64,000 bases of DNA from Tubulanus polymorphus (taxonomy: Eukaryota > Nemertea > Palaeonemertea > Tubulaniformes > Tubulanidae), in assembly GCF_964204645.1 (NCBI RefSeq), contig NC_134027.1, forward strand, positions 10,404,485 through 10,468,484, in the 5' to 3' direction. Both the position numbers and the translations under genes were made by a program. Under the pieces are notes generated by a model that saw nothing but the letters and a program-made list of their open reading frames with translations, did no database searches and was not told the origin of the DNA. This document shows, in pieces, positions 21,917 to 34,100 of the stretch. Positions within the stretch are counted from its first letter, which is position 1, and each line of letters opens with the position of its first letter.

Positions 21917-23940
21917 ATTCTAAGTTACCAAACAATTCGTCGAATGGGAGCAAAGTTATAAAGTCAAAGTGTCTACTGGCTAGGATAACATTTTAAAAAA
22001 AGTTCTATGGTCCTAATGCTCTTCCGTAATGTGTAATTTCCTTTTTAATAGAAAACAAGTGGCGCAGTGAATGAGTGTCAAAACATTCGTGTGCGAATAG
22101 GTATATATAGTAAGGCTGCAAGTAAAAAAGTCACTTGCCGTCTGACTTGACGGCGTCGTCGGCCGATCTGAAACGGACGGTCAATAGCTTTAGTTTCGAT
22201 TAACTACGTATAAGTTTACAAGATTCCCCAAAAATATTCATGAAAATATATTCTTATATGTTTATGTTCTACTTTGCAGAAAGTCAGTTATTGCTGCTTT
22301 GCAGCTATATTTATTGCTTCTTACTTCAAGCGATGCGACATAATTCTACTCGGTCACGATTCCGGGATAATCGACAAGGTCGTTGTCAAGCGTTTACCGT
22401 ATTTTAGTCGATCGTTAGATGAGACCATTTTTTTCTTCTTTTAAATCCGGACGAGATAAGCGTCATTTTTCCATCCGGAATCACCCTCCATCCTATCATT
22501 TGTCCGGCAATTAAAATCAAAAATCTTGAAACGTGATACAGACAGAAAAATGGTTAATTAAATCGCCCCGAGAGACCAATAAAGTCACCTTCTTTAAGTT
22601 ACGCGTAATTACAGACTGTATTCACTAAGGTTATTATTTCGGCGAGTGAAGTCAATATTGTTATTAAGTTATCCACGTTTTTTAGCCTTTGTAGAGCTAT
22701 GGCCCCGGGGCTATTATCAATCGGAGTGTTAACCAAATTAGCTGTCTGGGAATTAAACGAGACGACGTAGATTTTGATCGCTTGATGGGATGTCCCGCCG
22801 TGTCGGAAGTCCAGCGCGCATTCAGGTAGAATGTGCTTGGTACAACGGCTACGCGCGGGACAAAAGAACGCGCTCAACGCTAATCATTATCAACTCCCAA
22901 TTATTATCATTCCGTTCATAATATTTGAAAATATTGCCGCCGAAGACAAATCACGAACGTCGCGAGGCGTACGCGTCGATTTCGGACCGACGCCGGCCGG
23001 CAACAATGGCGCTGCGACGGCCGCACGCTGCCGCTATTGTTTCATGCCAACGACAGCGTTAAATAAGTACGAAATAAATCAATCGCGAGCGCAAATCTTT
23101 GTCTGCCTAAAAACAAAACGTTGATGATGATGATGATGATGGCTCGTCAGCAATTTGACTGTTATCATTCAGTCAATCGGTGGACGGTCAGTGCAATTTT
23201 TTTTTCAACAATATTTTCTCTGATCTTCGAGCGTGGCAAAACGATTTCGTTTTGAGGAAAGAACCTAGAAATACAGTTGGAAATGAGTGGGCTTAATGCC
23301 GCGAAAGTGTTAATTTGACCATTAGACATCCAGCGGACGAAAACAAACCAATCCCTAATCCCCTTGCCCTTCACCCTATCCCATGGAGCGGGGATATGTG
23401 CAATCGAAGCGACCAGTTCGTGATCGCCAGGAAATTTGGACAAGAACTTCACTCGTCTGCAGCTAGCTTAACCACCTTAGTTCATTAGTTTTAACGTCAA
23501 AGAAATATGTTGTTATCATATGTAACGTCCCAAAATAATCATGGTTAATGAAATAATTCACACCTTCGCGATAGAGTTAATTGAAATTATCGACTACGTG
23601 AGTAACCATTTCGCAAAATTGAACCTGCACACAAGAACAGCCAGTGCAAACAGATAAACATTTAGAAAGCCTCCTTGACCTCCCTGAATATTTTCTATGA
23701 CCAACGATAAGTATTTCTAAACACTTTCGGGATCGTAATTTTGATGGCGTAAATGATTAGTCCATCGCAAAGTTTCAGTGGTATGGGTTCATAAGGGGTT
23801 CATAAAACCCCGGACTAATCGAATACGTCGACATGGTAAATAAACATTGGCAGGCGAGTTTTTTTCGGTCTCAGTAATCCCTCTGTTGCCGTTAAGATCT
23901 TAGTGAGACCTTTTGTTGTCCATCTACATACCAGAAGAAT
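21917..23940. other. Intergenic with a small (GAT)n microsatellite
   Basis: Tandem GATGAT at 23124-23142. A CpG-rich segment at 22780-23060 has overlapping open frames but no recognised domain. Nothing else is supported. Confidence 0.4.
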
Positions 23941-24600
23941 CCCGATCGAGCAAATTTAGCTAACCTGGGCTGTAGCCCCAGAGAGCTATCGCGTTCGTTC
24001 GTCCATGTCTGTCCGTTGTTCAACAAAAAACCAGCACTTTTTTCGTACATTTTTAAAGATGTCGAGGGAGATTTTGAAGACGCTTTCATCAATTATCTTG
24101 ATGTTTCATGTTTATGTTTCCCCTTACGGCCTATCATTTTAAGAAATGTTTGGTCGATAGGATACAAAATGGCGCCATCCTGTGAAATCTTTTTCTGAAA
24201 AGGTATCTTTGGCCTGATTGGCTTGCGAATTTTTCATTGAAATTTGTGATAGCATTCTTTGGAAAAGCTTTGGAAAAGGATCATCTCAGGCGGGTTTTTC
24301 TATCACTCAATTATTGAGCAATGAACAGCCATCTTTGTCTCATTAGTCCTCATTCGCAGGCGAAAATGTTAAAAAGGTTTCAACTTAAAGTCTTGATATT
24401 TAATGTACGGGTATAGAGTTTCGTCATTGGTTTCTGTTTGTATTCACCAGATGGCGTTGAATAGTTGTGAACATCATGGTACATGTATTTACATGTTCTA
24501 TGGTTGTGATGAGTTTCAAGGTAATTTATAACTGTATCTGTCCACCAGAGTGTGTCGGCTATCTAGATTTTCAGATTGTCAAGCGTTTCGCCAAGCAGGC
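23941..24600 (-). repeat. Inverse copy of the 1-1682 repeat family
   Basis: On the minus strand it shows CATAGAACATGTAAATACAT, TTGAAACTCATCACAAC and CAACGCCATCTGGTG, which match the units at 1-430. GGACGAACGAACGCGATAGC and the GGGGCTACAGCCC hairpin match the tail at 1608-1682. Older and more diverged than the left copy. Confidence 0.6.
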
Positions 24601-25440
24601 ATTGTTATCCCTGGACCCCATACTTGCAAATAGTTAGGCTACTAGTGTATCTACTAGTTACATCCGCATTAACTATCTAGTGTAGGCAGGGCTGTTACTT
24701 AAATCCTCGATTGCCTTTGTAGTATTATTGAGACCCCATGTCATCATTATAAACACTAATAAGCGCTATTTTCACACCCCGAGGACCCCAAGCAACCCAT
24801 AGATATACAATCCTTGAAACACTGAACTAAACATTTCGTGTTTTCTGGGTTTGAGATGGGTTATACATGAAGATGATGCCATCAACCTGGGGCGGTTACC
24901 TGCATACCTTTACACGTTTATACAATAACAGGATTGTCGCCGACGGTGTAGAGGTTTTAATTAAACGGGACCGTGACATCGGTAAAGGTTGCATTCTGTG
25001 ACAGATTTGTTCGCATATTTCGGCAGTAGATTTAACATTCGCGTTACTGCAGGGAGTTTGCAAATGGGTATTGACACGCATATCCTGGAATTTCAAGGGG
25101 TAATTGAGACATTTCTCATTGGTAACTATTGCAATATGCATACGCCGAGTCACTCTAATGATGATAGGAATGCTGTCTTTGTGAATGGCCCGGGAGAAAA
25201 TCATCTCAATAGCTGCGGGCCTGTAGAATTAAGGCCTTATTCCGTATCCCACTATCAGAGGATAACATCCCGTAGTCGGAATCTACGGTGCCATCTCCGT
25301 ACTAAAACCTCGATAGTCAAATCACCCAGTTGTAGTTTTTTGTTGTATCTGCAATTTATTTTCATATAGAATTACGTCATTATTCATCAGCCGATCATCC
25401 TGCAGAATTATTTTAAGTTATAGCCCGTGGAAAATAAAGA
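24601..25440. other. Intergenic, nothing recognised
   Basis: Open frames on both strands (24896-25204, 24989-25369) overlap each other and show no family resemblance. Confidence 0.35.
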
Positions 25441-25444
25441 AACT

Positions 25445-25500
25445 AATCCCCCGGCAGGGATTCGAATCGTGCCACCGTGGCGAGTCTAGATATCTTCACA
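25445..25500 (-). repeat. tRNA-like B box, probable SINE fragment
   Basis: The minus strand reads GGCACGATTCGAATCCCTGC, a good RNA polymerase III B box with T-loop. No convincing A box or cloverleaf lies 5' of it, so a truncated tRNA-derived element is more likely than a functional tRNA gene. Confidence 0.4.
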
Positions 25501-26141
25501 ATCAGAATCGTAATGAAATGTGTATGATTACTAACAGGGTTCGTAGGTATTCGCGATATTCATATTTGCATCGCCTTTCATTTGTATACAGGAAACGATT
25601 GTCCCCCCATCCCCGAGCCAGTGTTCCGTCAAAGCCACTCCAGCGCAACAAACACTCGACGTTTCCACAACGGTTATTATCAATTTCCAACGATCCATAT
25701 TATGGTAATTTCTCTTCCTTCCTCAAATTTGCTTCGTTTTTAATACGCTCGTATACCTACGACATTGCTGCCAGCATTTTATTCGATGGAGACGCAAATC
25801 CGATCCATTTGCGAAATATAGAATAGAATGACTTTAATGGCGATATTGACATACCGGATCGTATCATATGACTAAACTTAGTTTTAGGAGCTTATAATTT
25901 CTTATCGTTATGTTCGATGTTATGATTTTCTAAATGTACCTTGATAAGAACTACGGGGGCGAATTTAATTGAAATGACCGTATCGACATGACGGCTAGTC
26001 AGAAGGATATTCGGGAAGATTTTATGATTATTTCATTTTTTCTTTTAATTGAAACGATGATGACTGTAACCGATTAAATTGTTCAAACGAGAATAAACCT
26101 CTGCAACCGCGCTTCTGTCGCGTTACGGCATCATATCACCA

Positions 26142-26271
26142 GGGCCGAGTTTCACGAAAAAGTGAAAGCCTAACACGGTTAAGTTTGAATTGTTGTCCTC
26201 ATTGAAAAAGTGAAGTAACCAATAGTGATTACAACAAAAATTTGACTTAAACTTTTTGTGAAACTGGGCCC
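26142..26271. mobile_element. MITE with AGTTTCAC ends
   Basis: Inverted ends GGGCCGAGTTTCACGAAAAA and (reverse complement) GGGCCCAGTTTCACAAAAAG. GGCATCAT occurs on both sides (26127-26134 and 26273-26280) and may be an 8-bp target duplication, as hAT elements make, though it is offset by 7 bp on the left. Confidence 0.75.
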
Positions 26272-27599
26272 AGGCATCATTACGTGTGACAGTTGAAAAT
26301 AGTTTGGCGGTTTTGTTGAGATCTTCGTAAGAACGATGCCTGAAATACAGTCTAAATCCGTTACATCGCCATCCTTTTTAATGCCACAGCTCACTTAACG
26401 CCAACGCTTTTCTGAGAACGATTTTGCCCAATCCAACTCAAACTCCATGAAAATACCATTCCTTATAACGTCAAATTCGTTAAAGCACCACGTTTTTTAT
26501 TGATCCCAACCGTGGCATTATAAAGGACTTTACCTGTATAAGCAATGACTGTGTTGTCCCGTGCAGAAAGCTCCTTAGGTTCATTGTGCATTTGAACGAG
26601 CATGACAAGAAAACTCCATTGAGATCCGATGATGGTCAGGAACTTTGTCGATGCGATAACCCATTCTCAGAGGAAAAACACTCGAAAGTTTATCTTGTTA
26701 CATACAAATAACTTCGTTTTATTCATTTTCCGAAAACAGCACCATTTCAGTAAAACATTCAACGCTATTTACAACTTTCGTAATTTGATGTGACAATGAT
26801 ACTATATACTAAAATTCGATGAATTTCGGATGTTCTGAATGACTAGATAAAACTGAGGCTATTTCAATTATCAAGAGCATGGATTCTGCTACATGAAAAT
26901 AAAACTTCGTATAGGAAATTATTCTATTTTTAATTGTTTTTTGTCGAACTATTAATTCTAAAAAACAACTTTTTCTTACTTTTAGATATTTTCGTCTTAA
27001 TCTTCTACCGAATTATTTGCAGAAAATGTATTCATTTCTCAGATCATTTTAACTCAATTCTATACAATTTTGACTCTTTTTAAAGAAATCATTCCCACAG
27101 TCCTTCCGCATTTCATGCGGAAAAAAGTCGAATAATGAAAATTTAATTAAATTCTTTAAATTTCAGTTCTTTTGCCCTTCTATTTCTATTCTTTCCCGAA
27201 AAAATACGTACTCACAGTAATTAAAAAGGCCTGAAGACTAATTATCTTCTTATTGAAATCGCCATCAAGGCAGTAGCGATTTCTACTCTCGTAATGGAAT
27301 ATAACCGCGTCGCGATTTCAGAGATTTTAAGAGAAACCGCAAAGCAATTGCAATTCATGGATGAAACAAAATAAGTCGGGAAATCTTGCTCTTATTTTAG
27401 GAACATAATAATCCAACGATGAGTTTTGGCTACGACAATCAGCTACGTGATTTATGTACCCAATTATTCTCATTCCTAGGGTCGTCCGGTTTATTTATAG
27501 ACATCGAATCTGCATATATAGAGGGGGTTACAATATACACAGTTTGAGGAGTGGAATGTTGGACATGAAATCAGCAGCTTCAATTGATATTGACGCAAT
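26272..27599. other. ETS 3' UTR and downstream flank
   Basis: Very AT-rich stretch after the ETS stop codon with poly(A) hexamers at 27490-27495 and 26718-26723. No other gene is visible. The true mRNA end cannot be fixed from sequence alone. Confidence 0.45.
27490..27495 (-). terminator. Candidate proximal poly(A) signal of the ETS gene
   Basis: An AATAAA hexamer on the minus strand about 105 nt after the stop. Another lies at 26718-26723, so alternative long 3' UTRs over this AT-rich stretch are possible. Confidence 0.45.
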
Positions 27600-28129
27600 T
27601 CATGTGTAGTAGGACCCTAGAGGCGATGGCATATGGCCAGGGTGATGTGGAACTGGATGATTGGCGATATTATTATATATATTAGCACCGGCGGGTGACC
27701 AATAACTAGACGGTGTTGGGAAAAATCCTGGGCCGGAATTCGCCATCGATGCGTGCGCGTTTATGAAATTGAACTTGGCGTTGTGGTGGTAACTGGACAT
27801 GAACAACTCCTGTTGATACTTGTACGGACTTGTTTCCACGGTGCTGGGCTGCATCGCCTGCGCGAGTCCGGCAAAGTCAAATTTATACGCGTATCGTTTA
27901 CCGTGGACTTTCGTCATAATGTTCTTGTCGTAATAGTAACGTAGGGCGCGACTCATTTTATCGTAGTTCATGTTGGGCTTGCTTTTGCGTTCGCCCCAAC
28001 GTCTGGCCACCTCGTCCGGGTCGACCATCTTAAATTCGCCGTTAGTTCCTTCCCACGTAATACAGTTCGTGTTGCCGCTGTCGCTGAGAAGCTCCAGTAG
28101 AAACTGCCACAGTTGGATTTGCCCGCTAC
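27600..28129 (-). CDS. erg: ETS gene, exon 4 (ETS domain and stop)
   Basis: 530 nt, acceptor TCTTCCAG|GTAGC, stop TGA at 27602-27600. It carries the complete ETS domain and the C-terminal region in one exon, as the last exon of ERG, FLI1 and FEV does. The region after residue 160 is rich in Tyr, His, Asn, Ser and Pro, as in ERG activation tails. Confidence 0.96.
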
Positions 28130-31100
28130 CTGGAAGACAAAGAATACGTGCTTGACAAGTTAATGATTTAATCGGCATCTAATGCGTTCGGTAGACACGA
28201 CGAATGCTAATTTTACATCTTGTGATTGCAAAAGGCTTTTAAAGCTTCATTTGCCCGACAACGAATTGTCATTTCTTCATTTTCTTGTCATGTACGCATA
28301 GCACTGAGAACACTAGCAGGAAATATCAAATAGGAATCAGAAATTCTGGCCACACCGACGGAAGAATTCATTATCACACAGCCTACGCAAGATCGGAGGG
28401 AACTTTCTTTCATTTCCTATTTCCGGCAATGTTACGTAGTTTGTGATAATTTGGTGGCTTCCGGTCGAAAATCATTCGACGAATATTTCTGGTATCATGA
28501 TTTTAGAATGTACAAGACCAAGTTGAAGGGTTTCTCAATGTTGTGTGCAATGTCAAAGAAATATAATCATATTTACGAAATATCGCGATACGATTAAATT
28601 TAGCTCGAACTTTATCGATATTTTGCAATTTTTTTGTGAACTGTGAACAAAATTCCTGTCACACACGACCATCGATGGAACTATTCGATTGAAGAGCGCT
28701 TGTGATCGTACTTGCGCGACATCGCCTCCAGCGAGCCGTTCGTGGCTTTTATTGTGTGTACGAGTATCGTTTCGCTCGACGATGGGACTCATAATTAACC
28801 GATGGATCTGTTCTAGAGCCAATTAGCGGGCTGCGGTCGCGTTCAGTATAGATCACCGCGGCATTATTGCCCCGTTGGCGAAGTAACGATTCGGACCGTT
28901 TTGTTGTTCGGCGCAGGAGAGTAAAGCATGGCGTGATTGGCGATCGATCGATCTCTTTACGCTGAATCTCAAAGAATAATAATCAACTACAAGGGTCTGC
29001 ATTTCTTTTGTTTTGCTTTGGCGATAATTTGCTTTTTACCTCCGCACGTCACAACAAACACGGTAAGGTAACGGGCCACGAAAGCATTGTTTGGCAACAC
29101 TCTATTGCCATTAAGTTGCCTAGCAACGCCGTGTTCCGCAAAAGGGACTGGCTAAAAGGCCGGAAGTCAATGCTCGTGTGAAGTAGTTCCCCAATTGAAA
29201 CTGCTTTTACGGGTAGCACGAATACCGCGCTAATGTTGCGACTTGACATGCTACTCTTTGCTCAATAGCTCTTAGTCATGGAGATTTTTGCAAGTACGTT
29301 ATATTAAAGCTATTAGTTAAGTATATTCCGATCAAATCGTTTTTCACGCTGTTCTGCAATCCGTATGATTCAACGAGTTGAAAGTGAATAAGGACGTGCA
29401 CAACGATATATCGTCGACAATCGATCGCGAATGAAACAATGAAATAAAATTTAATATCGAATGCAAAAATGGTGCTCCAGCCACGCCGGCGTGATGGCTG
29501 ATCAAGAGCTAATGGTGTTTCACGTACTAGTACGTATATTTCATATACCAAGGTTTTTTAAATCTTGAAATGGTTATTCATTCGATTGGTAGATTCCGTT
29601 TGATTTGTTTTGATTTGGTGTCCCTTGCAAACCCACCATACCCGCCGGGAACGAAAATGGGTTTGATTTTGAAATCGGAAAATGGAGCACAGATATAGTT
29701 TTGTGATCGGCGATCGAATTTACTGAATTTTTTTTCAAAATCGAAGAAATCGATTGGTAATTTCGCTATATACCAAGGTTTATCGATCTGAGCTATTCAA
29801 CCAGTTATCATAACATAATCTAACAATAGACATCGCACTGTTAGCTTTTAAAATTGGTTTAAGGTTGTGATATGGTCGCTTTGGGACCCGTACACAACAA
29901 GAACCTGTTCCTTTGGGAATCATTTCACAGCGGTCTAGCCACCCATCTGCAATTATCGAGTCGTTCGCCATGACGTTTTCCTCTCTGCCGCATTTGTATT
30001 ATCGTCACTTTACACATCAATTGGCTTAAACCGGCTTTCGCAGGTCAATTAACCACTTGGCTTTGGTCCCATTGCGTCGAAAACATAATACGACGTTAAA
30101 TACACCGTGCTCAAAGAGTGGAATCGACTCTACGGTCGTATAGAATATCAATACGGATAATAACATCTATACAGCAGGATCCATGCGGCCCTACATACGA
30201 TAAGTCGAATTTCCCTCATCCCTCGTGAGTCGCTAACTTAGTGCTCGCTATTCCCGCTTTTTAATAACATTTCTTCAATGATACGCATAAGAAAATGAGG
30301 CTTGCGTCGGAATGTATGATGGATTTGGCCAGTAGGACGTGGTACATACCTTGAGGTCTCCACGAAGAGAACGTAGGATCCAATGCAGTCGGCTTCGATA
30401 TATTCGTTATCGGCGATGCTCCATAACCTGCGAATACAAAATAGCAAAATTTCCAACTTAATCCGTAAAAATTCTGAATAGCGGAATTCACTGTCAATTG
30501 ACGCTAAAATGAATGACAAGCTTGCGTAGATATCACCATAAAGTCACCGTGTACAAAATGCTATTTCACTGGGTTTTTATCGAACGCTGAAAAATGTTAA
30601 CGCGTTTAGGAAATCGGACGCATATTTTCGGTCATGTATACTGAATTTGATGAACATAGGGTGCAGTGATATGATATATTATGATATTATAGAATTGACC
30701 TTGAATGATTGCTGCTAATGACAAATTCAATTCTAAATGGTCCAGAACGTTTGTATTTTACTGTAGGCCCTACGAGCTAAATAATCTACGTTATACAAAT
30801 GAACTGCATTCCCGCCAAGTTTAACCAAATGTCTAAATGACTACCCGAAATAATGTAATACAAATACCATTTAGTTTCTTCTATTGTCAAATGAAACGAT
30901 ATGAGCATCAATTTCGATTCGTGCTCTCTTTTTAAATATTATTTTCCTGATTTCCCTCGGTGGTTTGCGCGATCAGATTCGAGATGATCTCGACCGTGAT
31001 TCAATTGTACACTCAGACCGAATATCGATGTTCTTCTGGCTAATAAACGTTTCCTTTCTATTAATTAGGGGCGTAATTGTGTCAGACGAAATTCAATAAA

Positions 31101-34100
31101 CTCGTCTTCAGGGGATTCTGCCGTATTGCGTCTAAATTTCAATGCCAGCCTGAACGAACCGCCGCACCAAGCCGAACGCGGCGAGAAAAAAGAGCGGCCT
31201 TCACATTTGAAACGCGTACGAGTCTGTGGAAAATATGAATCCTATATTGTTTGGTGAAATACGATTGATTAACTTAGGTTATATCATTGAAACTATATCA
31301 TCATGAATGAATTTGAAAGATAAATAAAAGATTGAACCGAAATTAGCTTTGTGGTTGCAGTTACATCCGGAGAAAAGGATACCTTTGCATAACCTTTCAG
31401 AGCCCGATGATTAAACGTTTTTCGTATCGGATAAGCTCCACATTTATGCATTAATAAATAGTGTCGTGTCACCCATGGTCGTTAATGTGATTTCTTTATG
31501 CTTATGTTTGTTTTATCTTCATTTTATCTTCAGAGACGCTACCCGTTTTCGCGGTGCTCGTTTCCTCTGCGCGGAGATGCAACATCTGAGTATCCGAATT
31601 GGATCCGATATTGCGATATAAGCGCAATTACGGTAGTAGAGGATAGAGAAAACACACGCAGCGTTCGGATAGATACCTTCTCGGCGGAAGGGACGAATTA
31701 TTCGCAAAACGGAGGATCTTTATGAATATTGATGCGCCAAGACGCTGTTCGTCTTAGCGAACAATAAGCCTGATTAACACGAGAAAATTGTCGGCTAAGT
31801 ATCCTACATTATCTTGCCAATTACTACGATCTGGCGAAGACAAAGAGACGACACCATCGTTTGCCCATAAGCCACGAAGACTCCCGTAGATCGGAGGAAA
31901 TAATCATTCGCTGGCAGTATTAATAATTAAACAGACGACTTCGCAGGAAACGACTAAATTGATTCTTAACTTCGCGAAAATGCGCATCGAGTTAATTTCG
32001 TTCGACTACAACGTATCAGGGCTAGCCCTGAGGGGCAGCTTATATATCCCTGTGGCAATTGTATTCATTATCCGGCTATTGAAACACCGTTATCTCGTGG
32101 TAAATAAAACTTTAGGTGAAAAACAATAATGAGAATCGATAGCGGGCCGGTTTTATCGATTCATTGGATCTTCTCTATTTTACAATATTTTGTACTAATT
32201 CCTACTACTTTATATTGTAATTTAATTCGTAAATAAAACATTATTATTATCTGATCAAGATTTTTAAGGGCGGAGGTAGGGTCTGACTCAGAGAGGGGCG
32301 CACTCCCAAAATAGGGCATATCATCTGAAAGGGCCCCTCGAATGAAAGATTGTCGGAAAACATTTAATTACTTCTGGAAATACGGAGTACAAGCTTGAAC
32401 TTTTGCATTTGAACTTTTTTTAGGATGCAGTTTTTACTTTTCATATTCACGTGAAATTTCAGGGCACCACTGCCCCATCCCCTCGGATCCGCCCATGCCA
32501 TTTCATTTAGAACAAATACATCGCCAAACTGAACTTGAACTGAAGATTCTACTAATTAGTTAAAACATCGTAATTTTCTTCGTTATGGATAATTCCTAAA
32601 ATCAATCATCATTATTTTTCAAGTTCGAAAAATAATAGACCACGGATAGCTATCCCCTTTTGAGCCCCTCAAGTAGGCGGGTGACTGGATCGATTTGTCC
32701 ATGTTGCTGCTCCATAAGATTGTTGACACAGACCCATGGAAGAAGACATTACTCCTCGAGTCGCGTGTTTAGCTGTTATTGAGTTTTCGGAAATGTTCGT
32801 TTCTTCTCTAATTGCCTGTGTTATAATTGACGAAAGCGTATCGCGTTCGGGATCTTCCGTATAAGGCGACAGAAAGAGAGATTTGTTTGTTCGTCGCTGG
32901 TTTGGGACAATATCGAGCAGTAACGACTTCTTTTCAAAAGTTAGAATTCGTTTCTCAGTCAACCCGTTCGCTTTGGGAAATGATGAATCGGCAGGAGTCG
33001 AGGAAACCGTAGCTCTGTGTGGATGTTTAACACGTGAAAGATCTGAAATACTCCCCCGTTATAGAGGAGCTGATCAGTTTTCTTACCAAGAAATAAGGTA
33101 CCGGCTACCCACTAGATGGTGTGAATAACGGTCGGCTTGATTGTGAATTTTGTATATTATATTGTCTATCTTCATGTACCATAGAAATGGTTAGAGTTTA
33201 AATAAAATCCTAATCCTTTTTTTCGTTGGAGTTAGTTCACTTTCATCTAACTTTGAATATGGTTTTGTAGGCTCTCGAATCAAGAATAAGAACTAGTTTT
33301 CAACAACGTTGCTTGGTATAGTTCCCATTGATAGCAGATGTAGTTTAGCGGTTGGATAATGAAGTATACTAGCGAACCTGGCGGATGGTCACTTGCCACA
33401 AGTGGAATCATCGCTTGCCACAGTATCGTTGCCGGTGTCATAGAATGAAATGCCTCCCCTTATTTATTTACTGTAGATCTCAGGATTGTAGGTAAGGGCC
33501 CCATTGTGGACTATTCACTTAATCCATCCGTCAAACTATTTGTTAGGGTATCCGACATCGGGGACATCTGATTCTATGACAGCGGTACCAAAATTAAACT
33601 TAATCTAAGGATGTATAAAATTGATGGTATAGTTATGAACGTCATATGCATGTCACTGAAACTTGTTCCGTGCCATCTGTTGGAACAACTTTCGAACCAG
33701 TGTCATTTTCTAACAGTAATCGGAAATAAAAAATAGAAACAATCCGTCAAGCGATATTGTTTTCGTTTCCTGACATTATTAGCCAATAAATCAACTACGT
33801 TCCGCGGTTTACATTATTCGTCCGCGGGGGCTATTTATTTTACCGTAATTTATGTATTACGAGCGCTCGCTACAAGCGATCAACTCATATTGCCGGACAG
33901 AATTGTGCTTTGCTATTTCACCAAATATTGACCGGCAAATCAAATTTCGAGATAATATTTCCGACAGTCGAATAGCGATCCGACCGTCTCCGCCACTATA
34001 CTCCACACACCGCCGTTGTTGACTCTATCCGCGTAATGGCCATGTCAATATCATTTAATCTACGATATCAAATATAATCTAACGGGTTCTGGTCTTTAGT

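Noticed and set aside
25445-25500. A functional tRNA gene
   Set aside because: Only the T-loop/B box is present; no cloverleaf or A box.
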